NCBI GenBank assembly: GCA_910586615.1
Contig: CAJUJP010000005.1
Location: 1 to 64,000 of the forward strand
Source of the DNA: an uncultured Lachnospiraceae bacterium
Lineage (GTDB): Bacteria; Bacillota; Clostridia; Lachnospirales; Lachnospiraceae
Length of the DNA stretch: 64,000 bases
Direction: 5' to 3'
The number at the start of each line of letters is the position of its first letter. Within the stretch, counting starts at the first letter, position 1. The translations under genes and the position numbers were made by a program. The notes under the pieces are model-generated. The model saw nothing but the letters and a program-made list of their open reading frames with translations, had not been told where the DNA came from and did no database searches. Shown one piece after another: positions 37,160 through 46,215 of this stretch.

Positions 37160-40100
37160 TTAGAACAAACTGAAAAGCCCTTTTCCTTTGATCTTAAATG
37201 TCACTACTTTGGTGCTGCCATAATTTCCCAATCCGTGAATCGTCACTCTGGCCGTTCCTTTGTTGATGTTATTGCTGTAAGTGTCCTCTAAGATCTCATA
37301 ATCCACTCCGTATTTCAGGGGTGTCCCCTGGAGTGTCACTTGAATCTGTTTCTCATCAAGAGTAACCGGTTTTCCTGTATAGGACTGTCCCGATATCACT
37401 GCCTTTGCGCCGGTAATGCCTGCATTCACAATCCGGTATCTTCCGGACACGGTTCCGGTATAATCTGCCCCCGTCGCCGTAACAGTCACTTTAATCTCCG
37501 TTCCCGCCGGAATAATATCATTCTGGTCCACCGGATCTCCTGCTTTCTTATAGAATTTAGCTTCTTTATTGTTCACATCCTCCGCATACGTATACACCAC
37601 GTTCTTATCATAGTCTTTACCGGCGGCCAGTTTCTTACCGTTTATATCTGTCACCTGCACAGTAGTCTTATAAACGTTCTTCTTATTCTGGTAAACCTTA
37701 TCAGCCGCAGTTACTTTGACCATCTTCTTGTCACTGCCGATGCCCACTTCAAGATTCCGCTGTGTGATCTCATACTCTCTGACCGCGGTTCCTTTAAAGT
37801 TTCCTTTGCCCCTGACCGTCAACACAGCCTTGTTGCCCACTGTGTTGTTCTGCTTGTATGCCAGCGTATAATCCGTGCCGGCTTTCAGCGTCTTACCGGC
37901 GAATGTAACAGTCGGTTCCGGCTTGCAGCCACCCTTCACATAGCTGTAAGACTTATCCAGGCGGATGCTGACCCTGCCGATATCAAATGCTGTGATTTTA
38001 AAGCTTTTTTTAATCTTGCCGCTGTACGCGCCTTTACCCGTAAAAGTGGCCGTTGCAGTACCTGCCTTTTCATTGTTGGTATACACCACTTCATAATCTG
38101 TGCCCTTCTCAAGCGTACGCGTTACGGTTTTACCGTCTTCCTTGATATTTATGGTCACAGTCTCTTTGTCTGCCTTGACCGGCTTTCCCGTATAAGCAGG
38201 TGTATTGACAAACTGCAGTTCTGCCTTTGCTTTGGAAAGGGACGCTATTTCCACGATTTTAAAAGTTATCTTCCTCGTTCCCGCATAGCTGCCTTTTCCC
38301 TCAATGACAACCGCCGCCGTTCCGACATTTTTATTGTTCTCATACCTGATTACGGTATAATCTTCGTTCAGCGTCAGAACCTTGTTCTTTTCTTTGACCG
38401 TAATCTGCGGTTTGATTTCCTGTCCCGTATAGGACTGATTCGGTATCTTGCTGACAGTAAGCTTAGATACAAGCTTTCCTTCTGTAATCGTAAATCTGAA
38501 GGTTCTTTCTCCTTTGTAATTGCCAATGCCATTCACCGCCACAACATAACTGCCGGTATCCTGATAACTCACATCCTGTACGGCATAATCCTTCTTCGCC
38601 GCCAGTTTCTTCCCGTTCCACAGAACCGCCGGTACCGGTTTCTGTGATTTCTTGCTATTATATGCAACGGTTATGTCATCCAGACTGACATCGGTATCCC
38701 TTATGTCTTTAGGTTCGATCGTAAAATGCTTTACCAGCTTCCCTTCGTAATTGCCTTTCCCTGTAATGGTAATTGTGGGTGCCTTATCTGCATTTTGATC
38801 TGCTGCTTTCGTATTGTTGGCATAGCTGATCGTGTAATCTTTCTTCTCCACCAGCCGCGTCTTATAATCATAGACCCTGATCTCCGGTTTGATCGCCTTA
38901 CCGGTATAAGTATACTGCGGAATCTTTGTTACCCAGAGTCCTTCCGGAATAATCCCGTCGTCAGGTATATCCTCATCAGGCACTTCCGGTTCTTCGCCTT
39001 CCCCGCCCGCGTTCGTATTAATATAATAATAGAATTTCACCGCAGCGCTGTCCGGCTGCCCTTTCTTATAGGCAACTGCCCAGATCACTGTAAAGCCGTT
39101 CACCCGCACTTCAATCGGATTCGCATAAAGGGTGCTCCCCCTGCCAGGCGGCGTGCTGTCCAGCGTATAGTATATCTCAGCGCCTTCCGTTTCACAGGAC
39201 AACGCGATCATTGTTCCGCGGCGCACCGCGCTTCCGCTGGCAATATTGGCTGTAGGAGCCGCCACACGGTCTTTGACCGTATACTTTTCACGCACATTGA
39301 CCTGTACTGTAACACGCAGATCTACGCCGTTCTCATCAATCTCCGCCGGCAGAACCAAAGTACCTGCCATGATAAAAGTCTGTTCTGCTTCGTTCAGCGC
39401 ACTGTATGACGTACCGTCTGCCGCAGCACGTTCCCATTCCACAGCCGCCGTCTCATTCTTCTCTGTCAGTTCCGTCTCTTCCGCCCCGATTTCCCGTGTT
39501 ACAATTGCAACCTCTTTAGGAAGCACAATTTTATCTATGGGCGTACCGTTCTCCACATTGATCACAGGAGCCGGCGTAATAGACCGGAGTAGATTCCTCG
39601 TCTTAGCGATTTCTTTCTCTATTACTGTCAGTTTTCCGGGTTCATATGTGATTCTGTAGTTAAAACCGGCATCTGCATCCGAGGCCACGATATCATACTG
39701 TCCTGCCAGATCTGTATTCTGAATATCGCAGGTAAAAGTCGGCTCCTTCACAAGAGATTCACCGTCCAGCAGTCCCATTCCGGCAATCTCATAAGAATAA
39801 TCACTCCGTTCAGGCAGCTTATCTTCTGTCCTGATTTCCAAATCATTCACTTTAATAACAACAGGCCGCTGTGCGATACTGAAAGAATGTTCCATTGTCC
39901 CCCGGTATTTATGATCGGTATCCGGCCTGGAAACTGCCGTCACCGTAATCGTATAATCTCCGGCTTCCCTTGGCATTCCATTTGTAATGTCCACGGATGA
40001 ATATGCCTTGCCATTGGCCAGGGTTCCCTCGATGCTGTATTCGAACGTCACCTGATCCGTAATATCCACACTCTCCGCACCGCTTTGGTTCAGCACCGCT

Positions 40101-41662
40101 TTCAGGCCGCCTGTATTGCAGACAACCGGGCTGCCGTCATACACCTTCGGAGCCGGTGTCGTCGTAATACCTGTAATCGTGATCTTGTCTTTCTCCAGTA
40201 CAGTCAGCGTTCCCGGCACATAAGTGATCACATAATTCGCTCCCGCCGATGCATTCCGCGGAATAATGGGATATTTCCCTGTCTTTTCTGTATTGTTGAT
40301 ATCGCAGGTATAAGTGGGCTTCTTTCTAATCTCGTCATTATTCAGCAGTCCCTCTACCGTAAAAGTAAATTCTTCCGGAATCTCATCCCCCTGTTTGATA
40401 TCCATATCATCCGCCCTGAGCATTACAGGCTTTTGTGAGATGACAAAATCCTTCCTCAATTCTCCATGATATCTATCAGACTCCACTGTTACTTTAAGCG
40501 TATAGTTCCCCGCTTCTGTCGGCCTGTTGTCCGCTATATTATCCGAAAAAAACAGTTCACTATCCTTCTGGCCGCCGGAAATACTGTATTTTAATGTCAG
40601 TCCTGTCACTTCTGCACCCTCAGAGGTGACTTTGACTCCGCTGATATCACATTCCACCGGCTCACTGTCATACACTTTGTCTGCCATGGTAATACCCGAA
40701 ATCGTAACTTCCTCTTTATCCGAAATCGTCAGAATTCCATCTATATAATTGATAATATAGTTAAAAGTTGCTTTCGCACCTGACGCCGTGATCAAATATG
40801 TTCCGGTCTTATCCCCCGTGGCATCACAGTCCAGTTTGGGTTCTTCTTCGAGAGCGTCCTCACCCACCAGCCCGGTGACTGTATAATCAAACACCGGCAT
40901 GGGATCGCCAATCTTCTTTCTTGCATCTTTTACCTTTATGGTGATCGTTTTTTTCGTTATTTTAAACTGCACACTTAAGGGTGTCGCCGTATAATTGCCC
41001 AGGGGATCATCCAGACTAATTGTAAGGACATAGATTCCCGCATCCTTGGGCATCCCGGTCACAATATTCCCACTGGGAACAACGCTCTCCGGAGTACTAA
41101 AGGCCGAACCGTCATCCTTTGTTCCGGAAACACTATACTTAAACCCTACCTGGGCTGTAACATCTTCTTCTCTTCCGGTAGACGATGCCTCCCTCGGCAC
41201 CACCGCTTTCAGTAACCCGCTTGCCACAGCCGGCGAGCCGTCATAAATCTTGCCGGTTACTGTAATTCCGGACAACACTGCTTTCTGAGGGCCTGTCGGA
41301 GTCGTGTCTCCATCACCCGATGCATCCGCACGGTCCACTGCTTCTCCTGTCTCCGCTTCTGCGGTATCCTCATACATTTCCGCAGCCGCCCCGGCATTCT
41401 CAAGGACATCCTCTCCTTCCGGCACAGGAGTCTGGTCCGCCTCCGTGTCTCTGAGCATATCCGGATCATCAATCCCGGTCCCGTCTGCTGCTTCCGGTTC
41501 CATCTCCACATCCTCTGTCATTTCAGGAACTGTCTCAACAGATATATTCTCCTCCTGTGCCCGCACCGTCAACATGCTGATATCCATGCTGCCCGCTATG
41601 ACTGCCGCCGCAATCAGAACTGCCATGACTCTCCTGCTTTTCCTACGCAATACTTTGTTCAT
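37160..41662 (-). CDS. Large secreted multidomain Ig-like/MBG-repeat protein
   Basis: 1500 residues. Signal peptide (about 10-35, VLIAAAVIAGSMDISMLTVRA), acidic low-complexity stretch (36-125), then three tandem YDG/MBG-type units (about 130-690; markers KIYDGSPAV, KVYDSEPVE, KVYDGSPVV with partners ending in GTLTV or GILTI), an Ig-like domain (about 700-800), one chitobiase C-terminal-like domain (EIYYTLDSTPPGRGS), and about six repeats of the form YTGKxIKPxI...YENNKxVGTAxVxIxGKGxYxGT (about 920-1490). It ends FKIKGKGLFSLF with no membrane helix or sortase signal, so it should be released or held non-covalently. Likely an adhesive or structural stalk; no enzymatic domain is seen. Start ATG 41662, own promoter upstream, terminator downstream. 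Confidence 0.82.
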   Translation of the reverse strand: MNKVLRRKSRRVMAVLIAAAVIAGSMDISMLTVRAQEENISVETVPEMTEDVEMEPEAADGTGIDDPDMLRDTEADQTPVPEGEDVLENAGAAAEMYEDTAEAETGEAVDRADASGDGDTTPTGPQKAVLSGITVTGKIYDGSPAVASGLLKAVVPREASSTGREEDVTAQVGFKYSVSGTKDDGSAFSTPESVVPSGNIVTGMPKDAGIYVLTISLDDPLGNYTATPLSVQFKITKKTITIKVKDARKKIGDPMPVFDYTVTGLVGEDALEEEPKLDCDATGDKTGTYLITASGAKATFNYIINYIDGILTISDKEEVTISGITMADKVYDSEPVECDISGVKVTSEGAEVTGLTLKYSISGGQKDSELFFSDNIADNRPTEAGNYTLKVTVESDRYHGELRKDFVISQKPVMLRADDMDIKQGDEIPEEFTFTVEGLLNNDEIRKKPTYTCDINNTEKTGKYPIIPRNASAGANYVITYVPGTLTVLEKDKITITGITTTPAPKVYDGSPVVCNTGGLKAVLNQSGAESVDITDQVTFEYSIEGTLANGKAYSSVDITNGMPREAGDYTITVTAVSRPDTDHKYRGTMEHSFSIAQRPVVIKVNDLEIRTEDKLPERSDYSYEIAGMGLLDGESLVKEPTFTCDIQNTDLAGQYDIVASDADAGFNYRITYEPGKLTVIEKEIAKTRNLLRSITPAPVINVENGTPIDKIVLPKEVAIVTREIGAEETELTEKNETAAVEWERAAADGTSYSALNEAEQTFIMAGTLVLPAEIDENGVDLRVTVQVNVREKYTVKDRVAAPTANIASGSAVRRGTMIALSCETEGAEIYYTLDSTPPGRGSTLYANPIEVRVNGFTVIWAVAYKKGQPDSAAVKFYYYINTNAGGEGEEPEVPDEDIPDDGIIPEGLWVTKIPQYTYTGKAIKPEIRVYDYKTRLVEKKDYTISYANNTKAADQNADKAPTITITGKGNYEGKLVKHFTIEPKDIRDTDVSLDDITVAYNSKKSQKPVPAVLWNGKKLAAKKDYAVQDVSYQDTGSYVVAVNGIGNYKGERTFRFTITEGKLVSKLTVSKIPNQSYTGQEIKPQITVKEKNKVLTLNEDYTVIRYENNKNVGTAAVVIEGKGSYAGTRKITFKIVEIASLSKAKAELQFVNTPAYTGKPVKADKETVTINIKEDGKTVTRTLEKGTDYEVVYTNNEKAGTATATFTGKGAYSGKIKKSFKITAFDIGRVSIRLDKSYSYVKGGCKPEPTVTFAGKTLKAGTDYTLAYKQNNTVGNKAVLTVRGKGNFKGTAVREYEITQRNLEVGIGSDKKMVKVTAADKVYQNKKNVYKTTVQVTDINGKKLAAGKDYDKNVVYTYAEDVNNKEAKFYKKAGDPVDQNDIIPAGTEIKVTVTATGADYTGTVSGRYRIVNAGITGAKAVISGQSYTGKPVTLDEKQIQVTLQGTPLKYGVDYEILEDTYSNNINKGTARVTIHGLGNYGSTKVVTFKIKGKGLFSLF

Positions 41663-41769
41663 TTACAACTCTCCCTCCGGTCCTGCGATGTTTCTTTAAG
41701 AACAGGCATACCCAAAACATACCCTGTATCTCATTCAAAACCGCTCACAAGTGGTAATACATATATTTT

Positions 41770-41798
41770 ATTATAATCGAAACAGAAACCAATGTAAA
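41770..41798 (-). promoter_or_regulatory. Promoter of the Ig-like protein gene
   Basis: Minus strand TTTACA (41798-41793), 17 bp, TATAAT (41775-41770), about 100 bp before the ATG, which has a GGAGGGAGAG-type ribosome binding site. Confidence 0.65.
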
Positions 41799-41894
41799 TT
41801 CTTCTTTTCAAGATTTATAATGTCTCTTTCCCCGTTCTGCCCGTAAGCACACAAAATAAACATGCATGAAAACATAATAAAAATTATTTTCGTC

Positions 41895-41921
41895 ACCAAT
41901 TCCCCTCTCGCTCATAAGATA
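41895..41921 (+). promoter_or_regulatory. Speculative late-sporulation-type promoter of the Cys-rich protein
   Basis: CATAAGATA (41913-41921) fits the -10 form CATANNNTA known for sigma-K class promoters, with an AC dinucleotide (41895-41896) about 16 bases upstream. No sigma-A promoter of equal quality is seen close to the gene. Short degenerate motifs like this arise by chance. Confidence 0.2.
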
Positions 41922-41952
41922 AACCATAAACAACATTTGGAGGCGTAAAGCA

Positions 41953-42186
41953 ATGAGCGATTTAACAGCAACTCACTGTGGGTGCAACAACAATAATAAC
42001 TGTGGATTTTTCGGTGGCGGATGTGGTTCCTGGATCTGGATCCTGATTCTTTTATCCTGCTGCGGAAACAATGACGGATGCGGATGCGACGGCGGCGGTT
42101 TCGGTTTCTTCGGTAACGGCGACAACAACTGCTGTAACACTCTGATCTGGTTGTTGATCCTTTCCAGCTGCTGCGGCAACTGCTAA
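41953..42186 (+). CDS. Small Cys/Gly-rich protein (high-cysteine family)
   Basis: 77 residues with 15 cysteines and many Gly/Asn residues. It is built as a duplicated unit: a Cys/Gly/Asn-rich segment, a hydrophobic stretch (SWIWILILLSCCGN, then NTLIWLLILSSCCGN), with CGCDGGGFGFFGNGDNN between. The strong GGAGG eight bases before the ATG and the terminator right after the stop support a real gene. It resembles small proteins annotated in clostridia as chorion-class high-cysteine proteins, whose role is unknown. The composition would suit a disulfide-linked coat or membrane-associated structural peptide; this is inference. Confidence 0.75.
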   Translation: MSDLTATHCGCNNNNNCGFFGGGCGSWIWILILLSCCGNNDGCGCDGGGFGFFGNGDNNCCNTLIWLLILSSCCGNC

Positions 42187-42229
42187 TTTCATGGGTTAAT
42201 CCCCTTTGCACATCTTTACTTCATATCTG

Positions 42230-42265
42230 AAAAATAGGCTCTAGCTCCTTTAGAGCCTATTTTTC
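42230..42265 (+). terminator. Terminator of the Cys-rich protein gene
   Basis: Near-perfect stem AAAAATAGGCTCTA / TAGAGCCTATTTTT with a 7-nt loop, 44 bp after the stop codon. Confidence 0.88.
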
Positions 42266-42390
42266 TCACATGGAACATATACTGTAGAGAAACAGTACCG
42301 CTGTTTGGACTGCATCCCGCGTGATGGCATGATGCTAAACGCCGGAATACATGTTTTTGGCATTGACGGGCAACAGAAAGGCATACTTCT

Positions 42391-42969
42391 ATGGCTGAAA
42401 AAAATGAGGAAGCAACAAATGTTATGGCATTCGATGCCTTATATACAACCAACCAGATCCAGAAGTTCAAGGTTCTTCTGCCCTTCATGGAACCTTCCGC
42501 ACAAAAGCATCTGGCAGTATATATCAAATATATGGAACTGCAGTACACACTAAGCTATGTCCAGAGACATCCCTTCCAGATCTGCGGCTGCAGCATTACA
42601 ACTGAAGAGAAACCTGATCTGTGCGCCCTGTGCAGACAACTCAGTCTTTATTCCACACCAGATGAGATCCGGCAGCTGGATCAATTCCGAAACATGCTCC
42701 AGACGATGGAAACAATGCAGGAAATGTCTCAGACCATATCCGCCCTACAGGAAATTTTCCCGGATCTGTCCGCCGCTTCACCTTTTACGGATTCTTCCGC
42801 CGCCGGTGATGGCAGCAGCACAGCTTCTGATTCCGGCAATACAGCAGCAGGCCGGACACAAACCGGACAGTTCCCCATGATGGATATGCTGATGAACATG
42901 CTCACACCAGAGCAGAAAGCAATGTATGAAATGTTCGGACAGCAGCATCCGGAAAAGCCGGATGAATAG
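42391..42969 (+). CDS. Hypothetical protein with Cys cluster and Met/Gln-rich C-terminus
   Basis: 192 residues, no signal peptide or membrane segment. The N-terminal part (1-100) is helical and holds the cysteines (ICGCSITTEEKPDLCALCRQ), possibly a metal site. A Ser/Ala/Gly-rich linker (about 130-155) leads to a Met-rich helix (MMDMLMNMLTPEQKAMYEMF). I do not recognise a characterised family. An AAAGGCA is the only ribosome-binding-like sequence near the ATG. It is followed 44 bp later by a small helical protein on the same strand, and the two probably form one unit ending at the terminator at 43289. Confidence 0.65.
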   Translation: MAEKNEEATNVMAFDALYTTNQIQKFKVLLPFMEPSAQKHLAVYIKYMELQYTLSYVQRHPFQICGCSITTEEKPDLCALCRQLSLYSTPDEIRQLDQFRNMLQTMETMQEMSQTISALQEIFPDLSAASPFTDSSAAGDGSSTASDSGNTAAGRTQTGQFPMMDMLMNMLTPEQKAMYEMFGQQHPEKPDE

Positions 42970-43013
42970 ACAAAAAGAAGCCTTAAATCAAACAACCCAG
43001 AAAGGAAAACATA

Positions 43014-43280
43014 ATGACCGGAAATTGGATGGATGATCCCGCCGTAGCACATATTGCCAAATCCAAGCTGGATTTTTTACAGTCACTCGTCTTCGAGAGC
43101 CAGTCTCTCAGCAAAGAACAGATGATGCCGTTCTTCATGGCGATCGCCAAGAGGGGTATGGACAACCATATTTCCTTCTCCACCGACGAAGTGGAGACAA
43201 TCACCGCAACGATACGCAAATATTCTACTCCGGAAGAATTAGACAAAATTGACAAACTGATGAAACTGCGAAAAAAGTAG
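43014..43280 (+). CDS. Small helical protein of unknown function
   Basis: 88 residues, all predicted helical, with no signal or membrane segment and a basic C-terminus (DKLMKLRKK). AGAAAGGAAAACATA precedes the ATG, a good ribosome binding site. The pattern (KLDFLQSLVFESQSLSKEQMMPFFMAI ... STPEELDKID) recalls small conserved proteins common in Lachnospiraceae, without known function. Second gene of the small plus-strand unit that ends at a strong terminator. Confidence 0.7.
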   Translation: MTGNWMDDPAVAHIAKSKLDFLQSLVFESQSLSKEQMMPFFMAIAKRGMDNHISFSTDEVETITATIRKYSTPEELDKIDKLMKLRKK

Positions 43281-43288
43281 ACTCCTGC

Positions 43289-43333
43289 AAAAACTGCCGC
43301 ATCCCCGGACTCTTCCGTAAATGCGGCAGTTTT
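43289..43333 (+). terminator. Bidirectional terminator between converging units
   Basis: 13-bp stem AAAACTGCCGCAT / ATGCGGCAGTTTT with a loop of about 18 nt, between the plus-strand small genes and the minus-strand leuS stop. T-runs occur on both strands. Confidence 0.82.
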
Positions 43334-43390
43334 CACTGTTTTTCTGTGTATGGAGCCTGGCATCCGCTCTGCTCCGTCTTTTCATCTGTT

Positions 43391-45931
43391 TTACTTCTGT
43401 ACAATGTTTACGATTCTTCCCGGCACATAAATCTCTTTCACAACGGTGCCGGTCAGTTTGTCTGCAATTACTTCCTTCGCTTTGGCGATTACATCGTCCT
43501 TCGGGTCGTCCTTGCCGATCGCAAGCGTTGCTTTCGTCTTGCCGTTGATCTGCACAGCGATCTCCACCGTAGATTCTACCGTCTTCGCCTCGTCATACTC
43601 CGGCCATGAAGACTGATACAGTCTGCCTGAAAAGCCTGTCTTCTGCCACAATTCCTCCGTAATATGAGGTGCCACCGGATTGAGCAGGGCAAGAAGTGTC
43701 CTGAACTCACCCTTTGTCACAGAATTTTTCTTGTAAAATTCATTGATCAGTGCCATCATCGCTGCAATGGCCGTATTATATTTCAGATTCTCAAAGTCAT
43801 TGCTCACTTTCTTGATCGTCTGGTGCATCTTCGTTTCCATGTCTTTGGAGTAACCGTCCTCCTCCGTCAGCAGATCCTGCAGCTTCCAGACTCTCTCCAA
43901 AAACCGGCGGCAGCCTTTCACACCATCCTCGGACCATCCTGCACTGAGTTCAAACGCACCGATAAACATCTCATAGGTTCTGAGAGTATCCGCACCGTAC
44001 TCGGTCACGATATCATCAGGATTTACCACATTGCCCAGAGATTTGGACATCTTCACTACCGGATGCTCCGCCATCTCGCCGTATTTTTCCTTAAGAGCGG
44101 CTCTTGCGGCCTTCTCGCTTCCGTACTCGGCAAGCATCTGCTCCTGTTCTTTTGCAGGCAGGTTGGCAAAATTATGGGGATTCAATCCAAGGATCATACC
44201 GTGGGATGTCCTCTTTGCATAAGGCTCCGGACAAGGCACCGTATTCTGGTCATACAGGAACTTATGCCAGAATCTGGAATACAGCAGATGCAGTGTTGTA
44301 TGCTCCATACCGCCGTTATACCAGTCTACCGGCATCCAGTAATCCAGCGCTTCTTTGCCTGCCAGTGCTTCCTTGTTATCCGGATCCGTATATCTTAAGA
44401 AATACCATGAAGATCCCGCCCACTGAGGCATGGTATCCGTCTCTCTCTTAGCCGGGCCGCCACAGCACGGGCACGTAGTATTGACCCAATCAGTCATAAG
44501 CGCCAGCGGGGACTCACCGTTATCGGTAGGCATATAGCTGTCCACCTCCGGCAGTTCCAGGGGCAGTTCGCTCTCATCAATAGGCACATAACCGCATTTT
44601 TCACAATGTACAACAGGAATCGGCTCACCCCAGTAACGCTGTCTGGAAAATACCCAGTCTCTCAGCTTGAAATTAGTCTTCGCACAGCCAATGCCCTTCT
44701 CTTCAAGGAACGCGATCATTTTCGCCTTGGCATCTTCTACAGAAAGTCCTGTGATAAACCCGGAATTAACGATGACACCTGTTGCCACATCTGTATAAAC
44801 TTCTTCCTGCACGTCCTTGCCGCCTGCAACCACCTCAATGATCGGCAGGCCGAATTTCTTTGCAAATTCCCAGTCTCTCTCGTCATGGGCCGGCACTGCC
44901 ATGATGGCACCCGTACCGTAGCTCATCAAAACATAATCCGAGATAAAAATGGGGATTTCCACATCACTCACCGGATTAACAGCCGTCAGACCGTCAATCT
45001 TCACACCGGTCTTCTCCTTGGCCAGTTCCGCACGCTCAAAGTCGGACTTTCTGGCTGCCTGCTCACGGTAAGCCACGATTTCTTCCCAGTTTCTGATATC
45101 ATCTTTATACTTGTCAATCAACGGATGCTCCGGAGACATAACCATATAGGTAACTCCGAACAACGTATCACATCTGGTTGTGTAGACACGCATCCTGTCT
45201 TCTTTGCCCTTCATGATAAAATCAACTTCTGCACCGGTGGATTTGCCGATCCAGTTCTTCTGGGAGACTTTGACCCTCTCCACATAATCCACGCTGTCAA
45301 GTCCTTCGATCAGCTTATCCGCATACTCCGTGATCTTGAGCATCCACTGGCTCTTCACCTTGCGGACAACCTCGGAACCGCAGCGTTCACAGACACCGTT
45401 CACCACTTCCTCATTGGCAAGGCCCACCTTACAGGAAGTACACCAGTTAATAGGCATCTCAGATTTATAAGCCAGTCCGGCTTTAAACAGTTTCAGAAAG
45501 ATCCACTGTGTCCATTTATAATAATCGGGGTCTGTTGTATTCACTTCCCGATCCCAGTCAAAAGAATAACCCAGCGAATGAAGCTGGCTCTTAAAACGAG
45601 CCACATTATTCTGTGTCACGATCTTTGGATGAATATGGTTCTGGATCGCATAATTTTCCGTAGGAAGGCCAAACGCATCCCAGCCCATGGGATAAAGTAC
45701 ATTGTACCCCTGCATTCTTCTCTTTCTCGCCACGATATCAAGCGCCGTATAAGGTCTCGGATGCCCTACATGAAGCCCCTGTCCGGAAGGATACGGGAAC
45801 TCCACAAGTGCATAATATTTCGGCTTGGAGTAATCGTCCGAAGTCTTAAAAGCTTTCTCGTCGTCCCACACCTTCTGCCATTTCGTCTCTACTTCTCTGT
45901 GATTGTAAACTTCTGCCATTTTGCTGACCAT
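43391..45931 (-). CDS. leuS: Leucyl-tRNA synthetase
   Basis: Class I synthetase that charges tRNA-Leu, with a CP1 editing domain. 846 residues. HVGHPRPYT is the HIGH motif, KMSKSLGN the KMSKS loop near residue 610, and the CP1 region includes the GTGAIMAVPAHDERD editing signature. A zinc-like Cys cluster (CTSCKVGLANEEVVNGVCERCG) lies in ZN1. The start is ATG 45931, or ATG 45919 (MAEVYNHREVE), which resembles the family's usual start; neither has a strong Shine-Dalgarno. A promoter lies about 120 bp upstream. I looked for a T-box in this leader and found none. Confidence 0.96.
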   Translation of the reverse strand: MVSKMAEVYNHREVETKWQKVWDDEKAFKTSDDYSKPKYYALVEFPYPSGQGLHVGHPRPYTALDIVARKRRMQGYNVLYPMGWDAFGLPTENYAIQNHIHPKIVTQNNVARFKSQLHSLGYSFDWDREVNTTDPDYYKWTQWIFLKLFKAGLAYKSEMPINWCTSCKVGLANEEVVNGVCERCGSEVVRKVKSQWMLKITEYADKLIEGLDSVDYVERVKVSQKNWIGKSTGAEVDFIMKGKEDRMRVYTTRCDTLFGVTYMVMSPEHPLIDKYKDDIRNWEEIVAYREQAARKSDFERAELAKEKTGVKIDGLTAVNPVSDVEIPIFISDYVLMSYGTGAIMAVPAHDERDWEFAKKFGLPIIEVVAGGKDVQEEVYTDVATGVIVNSGFITGLSVEDAKAKMIAFLEEKGIGCAKTNFKLRDWVFSRQRYWGEPIPVVHCEKCGYVPIDESELPLELPEVDSYMPTDNGESPLALMTDWVNTTCPCCGGPAKRETDTMPQWAGSSWYFLRYTDPDNKEALAGKEALDYWMPVDWYNGGMEHTTLHLLYSRFWHKFLYDQNTVPCPEPYAKRTSHGMILGLNPHNFANLPAKEQEQMLAEYGSEKAARAALKEKYGEMAEHPVVKMSKSLGNVVNPDDIVTEYGADTLRTYEMFIGAFELSAGWSEDGVKGCRRFLERVWKLQDLLTEEDGYSKDMETKMHQTIKKVSNDFENLKYNTAIAAMMALINEFYKKNSVTKGEFRTLLALLNPVAPHITEELWQKTGFSGRLYQSSWPEYDEAKTVESTVEIAVQINGKTKATLAIGKDDPKDDVIAKAKEVIADKLTGTVVKEIYVPGRIVNIVQK

Positions 45932-46058
45932 GCCTTTCTCTATAACGTTTTGTTTCCGTGGGCAGCAAACCAGACGGATGTGCCCGCACCGAAGTTCTTA
46001 CTGTTTCTGCATAAAAAGAAATCACTGTCCCAGCTTTCTCCTTCCATCCATGCTTAAT

Positions 46059-46086
46059 ATTGTATTATACTGAGCGGATTTGTCAA
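46059..46086 (-). promoter_or_regulatory. Probable leuS promoter
   Basis: Minus strand TTGACA (46086-46081), 16 bp, TACAAT (46064-46059). The roughly 120-nt leader shows short GC-rich arms but no recognised riboswitch or T-box signature. Confidence 0.5.
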
Positions 46087-46130
46087 GCACCTTCCTGTGG
46101 TTTGTACACAGCAGACGTGACAGAGAAACA

Positions 46131-46150
46131 GAGCGCGGTCACCCGCGCCC
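46131..46150 (-). terminator. Possible terminator of the EF-G-like gene
   Basis: GC-rich hairpin on the minus strand (GCGCGG/CCGCGC arms, 4-nt loop) about 65 bp after the stop codon, followed by TCTGTTTCTCTGT, a weak pyrimidine run. Confidence 0.45.
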
Positions 46151-46215
46151 TGTCCCTATAAAAACCCTTCTCTATAACTAAGCCGGTTATAGCATTACAG
46201 TGAAGCACTTCCCCT

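Noticed and set aside
42305..42553. 82-codon frame overlapping the start of the 192-residue protein
   Set aside because: No ribosome binding site, and the overlapping frame has the more protein-like composition and a continuing gene pair.
44606..46057. 483-codon plus-strand frame over leuS
   Set aside because: Shadow of leuS; low-complexity His/Phe/Arg translation with no homology signal.
45932..46058. T-box leader for leuS
   Set aside because: No GGTGGNACCGCG-type sequence and no antiterminator/terminator pair.
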